Shown here piece by piece: positions 9,160 through 16,477 of a stretch of 35,154 nucleotides of DNA. The notes under the pieces were generated by a model. It did not search any database, was not told the DNA's origin, and was given only the letters and a program-made list of their open reading frames with translations. This DNA comes from an uncultured Clostridia bacterium (GTDB taxonomy: Bacteria; Bacillota; Clostridia; Oscillospirales; Ruminococcaceae): contig CANQJW010000007.1 of NCBI GenBank assembly GCA_947624345.1, positions 1 through 35,154 on the forward strand, written 5' to 3'. The position numbers and the translations under genes are program-made. Positions within the stretch are counted from its first letter, which is position 1, and each line of letters starts with the position of its first letter.

Positions 9160-10005
9160 ATGAAGGGAGATTTACACTGTCATACAACCTTATCAGATGG
9201 TTCTCTAGGTATTGAGGAAATTATCGTTCAGGCTAAAAGAACAGGAATTGATGTTCTGTCTATAACAGATCACGACACCCTTTCTTCCTATAACAGAGCT
9301 GCTGTTTTGGGAGAAAGATACGGGGTTAAAATCATTTCGGGTGTTGAGCTTTCTGCCTGGGACGAGGAAAGAAACTGCAAGGTACATATTCTTTGCTATG
9401 CCCCTCAGAAGCCGGACAGACTTGAAGGACTTTGTCTTAAATCTTGTGAGATAAGAAAATCCTGCTCAAAGGATATGATAGAAAAGGTCAAAAAGCTTTA
9501 CCCTATCACGACCGAATCTGTTACAAAGTATGCCAAGAGTAGTAAGAGTATCTATAAGCAGCATATTATGAGGGCATTAGTCAACTATGGATATGCCGTT
9601 GACCTTTATGGTGAATTATCAGACAAATTGTTCAAGAAAAACGGCGAGGGCTCTATTCTAGTTACTCGAAGATATCCTAGTGTAAACTTCGTTCTGGATT
9701 TAATACACTCAGCACGAGGCGTAGCTGTTCTCGCTCACCCGTGTATGTTTAACAACATAGAGCTTTGCAAGGAATTGGCTGAAAAGAAAAAGCTGGACGG
9801 TATTGAAGTATATCACCACTCTGCTGATGAAGAGGCTGAGAAAGAGCTATTGGAAATAGCAAAGAAATATGATCTTATTGTTACTGGCGGTTCAGACTTC
9901 CACGGATTATATAATGCTGTTCCAACGCATATCGGCAGCAAAACAACCGACGAGGAAAACATAGAAAAGCTTAACGCACTGATTTTAAAAAACTCAAGTC
10001 GTTAG
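9160..10005 (+). CDS. PHP-domain metal-dependent phosphoesterase (TrpH/YciV-like)
   Basis: 281 residues. The N-terminus MKGDLHCHTTLSDG and ITDHDTLSS are the first two PHP metal-binding motifs; AHPCMF and GGSDFHG near the C-terminus supply the remaining ligands. Length and layout fit the stand-alone PHP family that includes RNase AM/YciV, which act on 5'-ends of small RNAs or on nucleoside 3',5'-bisphosphates. Activity in this organism is inferred from family only. A GGAGG lies 6 bases before ATG 9160. Malic enzyme follows after a 48-base gap without a clear promoter, so the two may be co-transcribed. Confidence 0.87.
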   Translation: MKGDLHCHTTLSDGSLGIEEIIVQAKRTGIDVLSITDHDTLSSYNRAAVLGERYGVKIISGVELSAWDEERNCKVHILCYAPQKPDRLEGLCLKSCEIRKSCSKDMIEKVKKLYPITTESVTKYAKSSKSIYKQHIMRALVNYGYAVDLYGELSDKLFKKNGEGSILVTRRYPSVNFVLDLIHSARGVAVLAHPCMFNNIELCKELAEKKKLDGIEVYHHSADEEAEKELLEIAKKYDLIVTGGSDFHGLYNAVPTHIGSKTTDEENIEKLNALILKNSSR

Positions 10006-10053
10006 AGGCAATTGCTAATAAGTTAATTCATAAAAACTGGAGATAATTTATAA

Positions 10054-11229
10054 ATGGACATAATGGAATCATCTTTAAAAAAGCATAAGGAATGGAATGG
10101 CAAGATTGAGATCGTATCGAGGGTTAAGGTAGAAAACTCTGACGATCTGTCTCACGCATACACACCAGGAGTTGCAAGGTCATGCCTTGAAATTCAAAAG
10201 GATCCCGAGCTTTCATATGAGCTTACAAGGCGTTCAAATCTGGTAGCTGTTATTACAGACGGAACTGCCGTTTTGGGGCTTGGCGATATAGGCGGACTTG
10301 CCGGTATGCCTGTTATGGAGGGAAAATGTGCTCTTTTTAAGGAGTTTGCTGATGTAGATGCATTCCCTATCTGCGTAAAGTCAAAGGATACTGATGAGAT
10401 AGTCAGAACTATTGAACTTATTTCAGACAGCTTTGGCGGTATAAATCTTGAGGACATTTCTGCTCCCAGATGCTTTGAAATAGAAAAAAAGCTGAAAGAA
10501 AGAATAGATATTCCTGTTTTTCACGACGATCAGCACGGAACTGCCATAGTTGTGGGTGCTGCACTTATGAACGCCTGCAAGGTAGCTGATAAAAAAATTG
10601 AAGATCTCACTCTTGTAATCAACGGAGCAGGTGCTGCCGGAACGGCTATAGCAAAACTGTTATTATCGCTCGGAGTGGGCAACATAATAATGGTTGATAT
10701 AAACGGTACAATCTCAAGAACAGATGACACGCTCAGTGATGCACACAAAGAGCTTGCAAAGATAACTAATAAAAATAATCTGACAGGCAGTCTTACTGAC
10801 GCAATGAAAGGTGCGGACGCATTCATAGGCGTTTCAAAGCCAAATCTTGTGACTGAGGAAATGATCAAATCTATGAGTGACAAGCCTATCATTTTCGCTA
10901 TGGCTAATCCAACACCAGAAATAATGCCTGATAAGGCAAAAGAAGCAGGTGCGTTCATTGTAGGGACAGGCAGGAGCGACTTCCCTAATCAAATAAACAA
11001 TGTTGTTGCCTTTCCCGGAATTTTCAAAGGAGCGTTAGCTGTCAGAGCAAGCGACATAAATGAGGAAATGAAAATGGCTGCTGCTAAGGCAATAGCTGAA
11101 TGTGTTAATGAAAAAGAACTTTGTGCAGACTTTATTCTGCCTAATGCTTTTGATAGAAAAATACCGATAGCTGTTGCTGAGGCCGTTGCACAGGCGGCGA
11201 TAAACAGCGGAGTTGCAAAAATAAAATAG
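10054..11229 (+). CDS. NAD(P)-dependent malic enzyme (oxaloacetate-decarboxylating malate dehydrogenase)
   Basis: 391 residues, the short bacterial form without a phosphotransacetylase domain. It converts malate to pyruvate and CO2 with reduction of NAD(P). Motifs in order: YTPGVA near 37, VITDGTAVLGLGDIG with the adjacent EGKCALFKEFADVDAFPICV, HDDQHGTAIVV with metal-binding aspartates, and a Rossmann NGAGAAGTAIAKLL. Coenzyme preference cannot be read. GGAG lies about 10 bases before ATG 10054. The TSCPD gene follows after 12 bases, so those two form a unit. Pyruvate metabolism links it to the convergent carboxyltransferase operon. Confidence 0.95.
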   Translation: MDIMESSLKKHKEWNGKIEIVSRVKVENSDDLSHAYTPGVARSCLEIQKDPELSYELTRRSNLVAVITDGTAVLGLGDIGGLAGMPVMEGKCALFKEFADVDAFPICVKSKDTDEIVRTIELISDSFGGINLEDISAPRCFEIEKKLKERIDIPVFHDDQHGTAIVVGAALMNACKVADKKIEDLTLVINGAGAAGTAIAKLLLSLGVGNIIMVDINGTISRTDDTLSDAHKELAKITNKNNLTGSLTDAMKGADAFIGVSKPNLVTEEMIKSMSDKPIIFAMANPTPEIMPDKAKEAGAFIVGTGRSDFPNQINNVVAFPGIFKGALAVRASDINEEMKMAAAKAIAECVNEKELCADFILPNAFDRKIPIAVAEAVAQAAINSGVAKIK

Positions 11230-11241
11230 GAGGTTTATATT

Positions 11242-11487
11242 ATGACTATCAATTACAAAACTAAAGGAGTTTGTGCTAGACAAATAAATATTGAGGTTGA
11301 GGACGGCATCGTCAAAGATGTTGAGTTTATAGGCGGTTGTTCTGGCAACACTCAGGGCGTTGCAAGGCTTGCAAAGGGAATGAAGGCTAAAGACTTAATT
11401 GCTCTTTTAAAAGATGTTGACTGCAACGGCAGAGGAACATCATGTCCTGCACAGTTAGCAATGGCATTAGAGGAGAGTTTAAGTTAG
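11242..11487 (+). CDS. TSCPD domain-containing protein (TIGR03905-type)
   Basis: 81 residues. The sequence is a stand-alone TSCPD domain: VCARQINIEV near the start, FIGGCSGNTQGVARL in the middle, and a C-terminal GTSCPAQLAMALEESL giving the domain name. The conserved cysteines could bind metal, and related domains occur at the C-termini of ribonucleotide reductases. No biochemical role is established for the stand-alone form. GGAGG precedes ATG 11242, 12 bases behind malic enzyme. Confidence 0.85.
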   Translation: MTINYKTKGVCARQINIEVEDGIVKDVEFIGGCSGNTQGVARLAKGMKAKDLIALLKDVDCNGRGTSCPAQLAMALEESLS

Positions 11488-11501
11488 AATTTAGCTACTA
11501 A

Positions 11502-11551
11502 AGGCTGGAAGCCAGAAGCAAGACCGGCGAGCCGCCGGTGGCTCTGCCGCC
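11502..11551. repeat. Intergenic repeat copy with two GC-rich hairpins
   Basis: A GGAAGCCAGAAGCAAGA motif (11506-11522) is followed by CCGGCG-AGC-CGCCGG (11524-11538) and GGTGGC-TCT-GCCGCC (11537-11551). It is the same module family as in the uvrB-uvrA gap. The rest of 11488-11690 holds only the terminator at 11608-11644. Confidence 0.6.
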
Positions 11552-11607
11552 TATTATGATTTCTATAAATGTGTATACGTCGATAAACGGCGGACTTAAA
11601 CAAAGAT

Positions 11608-11644
11608 AAAAGCGTTCAGGATTTTATTTTTCCTGAACGCTTTT
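11608..11644. terminator. Bidirectional intrinsic terminator
   Basis: A near-perfect stem AAAAGCGTTCAGGA / TCCTGAACGCTTTT around a 9-base T-rich loop, with A-run and T-run on both flanks. It sits between the convergent TSCPD gene and the carboxyltransferase operon and can end both transcripts. Confidence 0.9.
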
Positions 11645-11690
11645 GTTTAATACTAAATGAATAAAATTTCTTTGTTAACACTATTATCCA

Positions 11691-13088
11691 TTAAACCGGA
11701 TGAACTTTAGTCTCGGTATTAGAATGAGCCATATCTATCCCCAACTTCTTATCCCGTCTCTCCTCAAAGAACTTAGGTGCAACCTTTGGGAACTGAGCAT
11801 AGCTAAGAACATCCTCATCCTGCTCAATCCATTCAGCACATTCCTGTCTAAGCTTATCAAGCTCAGGCTCGATTAAGTCGGCAGGACGACAGGTTATAGG
11901 CTTTTCATCGCCCAGTATCTTCTTCTGGAACTCAGGAGAAATTGCCACAGGCGTCTTTCCGTATTCGCCCTTAACAAGGCCTTTGAATTCCTTGGTAACA
12001 GTTTTATATCTCTCGCCCATAATTACGTTGAACACTGCCTGGGTTCCCACAATCTGAGAAGTTGGCGTAACAAGCGGTGGATATCCCGAATCCTTTCTCA
12101 CACGAGGAACTTCCTTAAGAACCTCTGTTAACTGATCCTCCTTGCCTGCCTGCTTAAGCTGTGAAAGCAGATTTGAAAGCATTCCGCCAGGAACCTGATA
12201 GATGAGTGCATTAGCGTCGGTAGCAAGCATCTTAGGGTCAAGCAGACCGCTGTCAAGATACTTCTGACGAAGGATCATAAAGTAATCTCTGACTTCATTC
12301 AGCTTAACAAGGTCAAGTTCTGTGTCATATTCACTTCCCTGCAAAGCTGCAACCATAGACTCAGTAGGCGCATGAGAAGTTCCCAACGCAAGTGGTGACA
12401 TTGCTGTGTCAATAGCGTCAACACCAGCCTCAACGCCCTTTAAAAGACACATTGAAGCCAATCCTGAAGTATAGTGGGTATGAAGCTGCAGTGGAATTTT
12501 AACTGCTGATTTTATAGCCTTTACAAGCTTTTCAGTAGCATATGGAGTAAGCAATGCAGCCATATCCTTTATGCATATTGAGTCAGCACCGATAGCTTCA
12601 ATTCTCTTTGCATAATCTACATAATACTCGTCTGTAAAAACATCGCCCAGAGTATAGGAAATTGCTATCTGTGCGTGAGCTCCCTCTTTCTTGGCTGCCT
12701 TAACAGCAGTTTCCAGATTTCTTATATCATTTAAAGCGTCAAAAATTCTTATAATGTCAATGCCGTTTGCAACAGTCTTCTGAACAAAATATTCAAGAAC
12801 ATCATCAGCATAATGGCGATAGCCAAGCATATTCTGTCCTCTGAAAAGCATCTGAAGCTTTGTGTTAGGCATTTCTTTTCTTATGGTTCTTAGTCTGTCC
12901 CAAGGATCCTCGTGCAGAAATCTCAGGCAGGAATCAAATGTAGCTCCTCCCCATACCTCGCACGAGTAAAAGCCTATCTTATCCATTGTCGACAAAATAG
13001 GAAACATTTCATCAAGTGACATTCTTGTTGCAATAAGTGACTGATGAGCGTCTCTTAAGACTGTTTCAGTAATATTAACCTTAGCCAT
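11691..13088 (-). CDS. OadA/PycB-family carboxyltransferase subunit (transcarboxylase 5S-like)
   Basis: 465 residues. It has the pyruvate/oxaloacetate carboxyltransferase TIM barrel: ITETVLRDAHQSLIATRM with metal-binding Asp, EVWGGATFDSCLRFLHEDPW, and QLHTHYTSG with the His pair. The C-terminal PYC_OADA-type region follows (PGGMLSNL...LKEVPRVRKDSGYPPLVTPTSQIVG). There is no biotin carrier domain at its end, unlike classical OadA; the carrier is the separate upstream gene. The enzyme would move CO2 between oxaloacetate/pyruvate and carrier biotin. ATG 13088 has AAAGGA upstream. It is the last gene of a three-gene operon and ends at the bidirectional terminator. Confidence 0.9.
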   Translation of the reverse strand: MAKVNITETVLRDAHQSLIATRMSLDEMFPILSTMDKIGFYSCEVWGGATFDSCLRFLHEDPWDRLRTIRKEMPNTKLQMLFRGQNMLGYRHYADDVLEYFVQKTVANGIDIIRIFDALNDIRNLETAVKAAKKEGAHAQIAISYTLGDVFTDEYYVDYAKRIEAIGADSICIKDMAALLTPYATEKLVKAIKSAVKIPLQLHTHYTSGLASMCLLKGVEAGVDAIDTAMSPLALGTSHAPTESMVAALQGSEYDTELDLVKLNEVRDYFMILRQKYLDSGLLDPKMLATDANALIYQVPGGMLSNLLSQLKQAGKEDQLTEVLKEVPRVRKDSGYPPLVTPTSQIVGTQAVFNVIMGERYKTVTKEFKGLVKGEYGKTPVAISPEFQKKILGDEKPITCRPADLIEPELDKLRQECAEWIEQDEDVLSYAQFPKVAPKFFEERRDKKLGIDMAHSNTETKVHPV

Positions 13089-13121
13089 TTATCTAATCCT
13101 TTCCGTTTAAGAATTATAAAG

Positions 13122-13184
13122 AAACCAGAGGCAAGAGATAGAATCTTTTTTATAAAGTCCAACTAACTTCTTGCATCTGGAAGT
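13122..13184. repeat. Miniature inverted-repeat copy inside the carboxyltransferase operon
   Basis: CCAGAGGCAAGA at 13124-13135 and TCTTGCATCTGG at 13169-13180 are inverted copies with one mismatch, about 33 bases apart. They contain the TTCTTGC(C/A)TCT motif of the intergenic repeat family. The copy fills the gap between the carrier gene and the OadA-like gene. Confidence 0.55.
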
Positions 13185-13187
13185 AAT

Positions 13188-13541
13188 CTACTGGATAACT
13201 GCTAAAACCGTTCCTGTTTCAACAGACGAACCCTTCGTTGTGTTAACGCTTGCAATCTTTCCAGAACAAGGAGCATTAACGTCGTTTTCCATTTTCATTG
13301 CTTCAAGAACAAATAATGGCGCACCCTCTGACACTGTGTCGCCTACTGACACCTTGATATCGAGAATAGTTCCAGGCATTGGAGCTGAAACCTTTGTTCC
13401 CTCTGCTACAGTGGCAGCTGGAGCAGGAGTTGCAGCAGGTGTAGCCTGAACAGGTGCTGCCGATACAACAGAATCAGTTTCTGCCTCCTCAACGGCAACA
13501 TCATATGTTTTTCCATTTACAGTTATGTTATATCTCTTCAT
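13188..13541 (-). CDS. Biotin carboxyl carrier protein (1.3S-like)
   Basis: About 117 residues from ATG 13541 (MKRYNITVNGKTYDV); AGGTGG lies about 9 bases upstream, while the GTG at 13553 overlaps that site and is rejected. An N-terminal strand pair is followed by an Ala/Pro-rich mobile linker (residues about 30-47) and a C-terminal biotinyl domain of about 70 residues with LEAMKMENDV, whose lysine between the two methionines is the biotinylation site. It shuttles carboxybiotin between the flanking carboxyltransferase subunits. The stop is TAG. Confidence 0.93.
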   Translation of the reverse strand: MKRYNITVNGKTYDVAVEEAETDSVVSAAPVQATPAATPAPAATVAEGTKVSAPMPGTILDIKVSVGDTVSEGAPLFVLEAMKMENDVNAPCSGKIASVNTTKGSSVETGTVLAVIQ

Positions 13542-13569
13542 ATTAAAAACCACCTATCTGTTTATTTAT

Positions 13570-14919
13570 TTAAAATGGGCTGTTACTGTGCTTCTTAGGA
13601 AGCCTTGAAACTCTCTTGCCTGCCATAATTTCAATAGCGTTAATAAGAGTTTGTCTGATTTCTCCATTAGAAATAACTCCATCAACGCACATCTTTTCAG
13701 CGGCAACATAAGCCGACGCTTCCTTTTCAATGTATTCCTTAACAAGAGCTTCTCTCGACTTAGTCAGATCATCAGTTCCTTTTAGCTTATCGTGACTTAA
13801 AAATTCAACTGCGGCTAAAGGTTCCAGTGCGGAAATCACAGAATTATCAGTCGCAAAAACCAAATCTGCATTTGAGCCTTTTCCTGCAATAGTAAGAAAT
13901 GCAGGTCCGTAAGCCTTTCCTATAACAACAGAAATCTTAATTGTCGTAGCCTCAGCGTAAGCAGAGGCCAGCTTTGACATCTGCAAAACTGCTCCCGACT
14001 TGTTTGCACATTCGCTATTGTCAAAGCCCTCTGTGTCAACAAATGTGATTATCGGAATAGCATATGCATCGCAGGTTCTCACAAATCTTGCAAGCTTTGA
14101 GCAGTCAGATGATGTCAGCTTATCGCTTGTCTTATTTGTCGAGCAAATACCGACCGTCGCACCGCCGATCGAAGCTAAAGCAGTGTAGCATGCTTTTCCA
14201 AAGTCCTTGGAAAGCTCGATAACGCTTCCTGCATCACAAACAGCATTTACAATACCCTCCGCGTCATCTGTCAAAGCCCCATCAGGCTCATCATATTCAA
14301 ACATCGGAACAGGTGATAAATTGTTCTGGGGAAGCTTAAGCAATATTTCCTTAGCCTTTTCTATAGCGTCTGAATCATCTTCAGCAATAAGTGATGCTGT
14401 TCCATTTTGTGATGCATTCTGTGCTAGATCTTTAACCTCCGTATTCGGAGTAATGAATAATTCAGCTTTTTTTGACATTACCACAAAATCAGCAGATACT
14501 GCTAAAATCGCACTTGCTCCTGCACAAGTTCCTGCGATAACTGATATCTGAGGAACAACTCCAGAAAGGTTTGAAGCTTTGAGTATTAGTTCCCCATATG
14601 AAGTCATTGCAGAAATCCCGTCGTTTAAATCAGCACCGAAGGAATCATAAACTCCTACAACAGGAAGTCCTGTTTTTGCGGCCATATCGTAAATCTTAGA
14701 AATCTTATCAGCCTGAACCTTTGTTAAAGCCCCGTCGTTGACAGATATGTCCTGAGCAAAAGCATAAACAGGGTTTGAGTCAACATATCCGTAAGCTGTT
14801 ATTACTCCTGACAGATTATCACGCACCTTTGCATAAGCGTCAAGCTCGGTAAACTCACCGCCGTCAAACAAACCTGCCAGCCTATCTCTTGCTGAAAGTG
14901 AGATAGAATCCTTAGTCAT
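13570..14919 (-). CDS. Acyl-CoA carboxyltransferase subunit (MmdA/PccB/12S-like), divergent and short
   Basis: 449 residues from ATG 14919 (MTKDSIS), 6 bases behind GGAGG. The crotonase-type carboxyltransferase fold is visible: LSARDRLAGLFDGGEFTELD, then IAGTCAGASAILAVSADFVVM as the first acyl-CoA/biotin site region, and in the second half FVDTEGFDN...GKAYGPAFLTIAGKG. MmdA/PccB relatives are usually about 510-530 residues, so this copy is shortened and diverged. It is the first gene of the operon with the biotin carrier and OadA-like subunit. A transcarboxylase or sodium-pump decarboxylase role is plausible; the acyl-CoA substrate cannot be read. Confidence 0.82.
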   Translation of the reverse strand: MTKDSISLSARDRLAGLFDGGEFTELDAYAKVRDNLSGVITAYGYVDSNPVYAFAQDISVNDGALTKVQADKISKIYDMAAKTGLPVVGVYDSFGADLNDGISAMTSYGELILKASNLSGVVPQISVIAGTCAGASAILAVSADFVVMSKKAELFITPNTEVKDLAQNASQNGTASLIAEDDSDAIEKAKEILLKLPQNNLSPVPMFEYDEPDGALTDDAEGIVNAVCDAGSVIELSKDFGKACYTALASIGGATVGICSTNKTSDKLTSSDCSKLARFVRTCDAYAIPIITFVDTEGFDNSECANKSGAVLQMSKLASAYAEATTIKISVVIGKAYGPAFLTIAGKGSNADLVFATDNSVISALEPLAAVEFLSHDKLKGTDDLTKSREALVKEYIEKEASAYVAAEKMCVDGVISNGEIRQTLINAIEIMAGKRVSRLPKKHSNSPF

Positions 14920-14981
14920 TGTATTTCCTCCAATCATATTAAAACAGAAAATGGCATGCTTTTTTAAAACATCATATATTT

Positions 14982-15010
14982 ATTGTACTACAAAATTACT
15001 TATTTGACAA
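14982..15010 (-). promoter_or_regulatory. SigA promoter of the carboxyltransferase operon
   Basis: Minus strand: TTGTCA at 15010-15005, 17-base spacer, TACAAT at 14987-14982. The start near 14975 leaves a leader of about 55 bases before ATG 14919. The -35 lies just beyond the 3' end of the neighbouring gene (15022). Confidence 0.7.
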
Positions 15011-15021
15011 GAATTTATAAA

Positions 15022-15405
15022 TTAGTTTTTGCAACTTTTACATTTAGACATAAATTTGGTAATAGAGTTCAGATAATTATAATTATTTTGAACAAAACCA
15101 AGCTTCATCAGCTTGTCAGTTTGGGTGATATTAAACTTCGCCTTATCTATTCCTTTCATCATTGAAAGAAACAAAACTGATCGAATGATGCCATCAAACA
15201 GCATAATATCCGAATTATCTGATACAAAATCTATCTCAACTATCGGATTATACTCATCATCAATGCCGAAATGATATATGCCATATCCTAGCGAACTTCC
15301 CTCGTCAGTCGCATCAACAACATAGGAAGTGTCAAAATCCAGGCCGAGCTCGGTGATTTTATTTATGTAGTTTTCTTTGTTTTTTGTCTGTAAAATTTCC
15401 AGCAT
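15022..15405 (-). CDS. Small protein of unknown function, possibly GNAT-fold
   Basis: 127 residues. No signature motif is recognised. Alternating hydrophobic strands, a YGIYHFG segment, a central EIDFVSDNSDI stretch, a helix (LFDGIIRSVLFLSMMKG) and an end of the type KLMKLGFVQ resemble a reduced acetyltransferase (GNAT) fold, but the acetyl-CoA loop is not evident, so this is weak inference. The C-terminus ends CKSCKN with two cysteines. ATG 15405 is preceded by AAGGA. It appears to be a single-gene unit between rluB and the carboxyltransferase operon. Confidence 0.55.
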   Translation of the reverse strand: MLEILQTKNKENYINKITELGLDFDTSYVVDATDEGSSLGYGIYHFGIDDEYNPIVEIDFVSDNSDIMLFDGIIRSVLFLSMMKGIDKAKFNITQTDKLMKLGFVQNNYNYLNSITKFMSKCKSCKN

Positions 15406-15425
15406 TTTATTTATTCCTTATAATA

Positions 15426-15503
15426 TCAATTATCATTTTCAATAGCTTCATCAATGATACGCATAACAAAGCTATTGATACTTTCATTATGCAAAGTTAT
15501 ATA
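15426..15503 (-). pseudogene. C-terminal remnant of a ribbon-helix-helix (Arc/CopG-like) protein
   Basis: The minus-strand frame ending at TGA 15428-15426 reads ESINSFVMRIIDEAIENDN, which matches the way short Arc-type antitoxin or regulator proteins end. An in-frame TAA at about 15504-15506 cuts it off and no start is seen, so only about 25 codons remain. A 9-base inverted repeat (CAATAGCTT/AAGCTATTG, 15440-15477) overlaps it. Confidence 0.4.
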
Positions 15504-15532
15504 TTAAATAAACTTATAATAAGCGGCAAAGG

Positions 15533-15552
15533 ATACAACGTCACCGTTGTAT
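15533..15552. repeat. GTGA-loop hairpin overlapping the rluB stop codon
   Basis: ATACAACG-TCAC-CGTTGTAT is a perfect 8-base-pair palindrome. On the coding (minus) strand the loop is GTGA, and the CAA CGG TGA of this element encodes the last two residues and the stop of rluB. The same arrangement occurs at the uvrB end (5219-5236). Confidence 0.65.
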
Positions 15553-16269
15553 GGCTGTTCTAATAGCCCTCAGTTCATCGGGCTCAAGCTCTCTGTAAGC
15601 ACCAGGCTTTAACATTCCAAGCTTTAGCGGGCCTATCGACGTCCTTTTAAGTCTTGCAACTTCCAAGCCGACAGCATCACACATCTTTCTTATCTGCCTG
15701 TTTCTACCCTCACGGATAACCATTTGAATAACTACTCTGCCCGGCTCTTTTGTGAGAACATTAACAGTGCAAGGAAGTGTCTTCTGCCCGTCAATTTCAA
15801 CACCCTCCGAAAGCCTTACTAACTGCTCATCGGTTATATCTGGACGTACTGTTACACGATAGGTCTTTGTAACGTGCTTTGAGGGGTGCATAATATCATT
15901 AGCAAAAGCACCGTCGTTTGTAAACAACAACATACCCTCAGAATTACGGTCAAGCCTTCCGATGGGATAAACACGCTCAGGAATTCCCACCAATAAATCA
16001 GAAACATTTTTTCCGTTTAACTCGTCACTCATTGTGGTAACATACCCTCTGGGCTTATTGAGCATTATATAGTATAGTTTTCTTTTCCTCGGAGTGTACA
16101 GCTTTTCACCATCTACTGTTATTAGATCCTTGCCTAAAAAAGCCTTATCGCCGAGTTTGCAAGGTCTTCCGTTGACCTTTACCCTGCCTTGTGAGATAAG
16201 CTCCTCCGCTTTTCTTCTTGAACAGTATCCTGCATCTGCAATGATTTTTTGTATTCTTGTCTTTTCCAT
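15541..16269 (-). CDS. rluB: RsuA/RluB-family 23S rRNA pseudouridine synthase
   Basis: 242 residues. An N-terminal S4 domain (RIQKIIADAGYCSRRKAEEL) is followed by the RsuA-type catalytic motif GRLDRNSEGMLLFTNDG, with the Asp nucleophile, and the family C-terminal EGRNRQIRKMCDAVG. It would modify helix 89/90-region uridines in 23S rRNA, by family. It belongs to the conserved scpAB-ytfJ-carboxypeptidase-rluB neighbourhood, though a 208-base gap with a repeat separates it from the carboxypeptidase gene. The terminal QR-stop is contributed by a repeat hairpin. The start is ATG 16269; the immediate upstream AAGGAT is moderately placed. Confidence 0.93.
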   Translation of the reverse strand: MEKTRIQKIIADAGYCSRRKAEELISQGRVKVNGRPCKLGDKAFLGKDLITVDGEKLYTPRKRKLYYIMLNKPRGYVTTMSDELNGKNVSDLLVGIPERVYPIGRLDRNSEGMLLFTNDGAFANDIMHPSKHVTKTYRVTVRPDITDEQLVRLSEGVEIDGQKTLPCTVNVLTKEPGRVVIQMVIREGRNRQIRKMCDAVGLEVARLKRTSIGPLKLGMLKPGAYRELEPDELRAIRTAIQR

Positions 16270-16294
16270 TTATATATTATCCTTACTTATGTAG

Positions 16295-16321
16295 CGGCGA
16301 GCCGCCGGCAGCGTGACGCTG
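16295..16321. repeat. Paired GC-rich and GTGA-type hairpins upstream of rluB
   Basis: CGGCG-AGC-CGCCGG (16295-16308) is followed directly by CAGCG-TGA-CGCTG (16309-16321). It has the same two-hairpin order as 5151-5182. The rest of 16270-16477 shows nothing recognisable. Confidence 0.6.
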
Positions 16322-16477
16322 CGCTCAGTTCGCGTTTTATATTTTTATAAATAATAAAAGTTTGTATCTCGCGTTAATATTTTCATAAAAACCCAGTCAT
16401 CGTTTTTCAAACTATGCCTTTGTCTTTTACAAGGATCTCCAAACCTTTATAAAAACCTAATCAAACGACGTTATTTC

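Noticed and set aside
10530-10958. Minus-strand 142-residue ORF inside malic enzyme
   Set aside because: Antisense shadow of a well-conserved gene with complete motifs on the plus strand.
13188-14919. Ordinary acetyl-CoA carboxylase operon
   Set aside because: No biotin carboxylase gene and an OadA/PycB-like subunit instead of AccA/AccD; the set fits a transcarboxylase or decarboxylase better.
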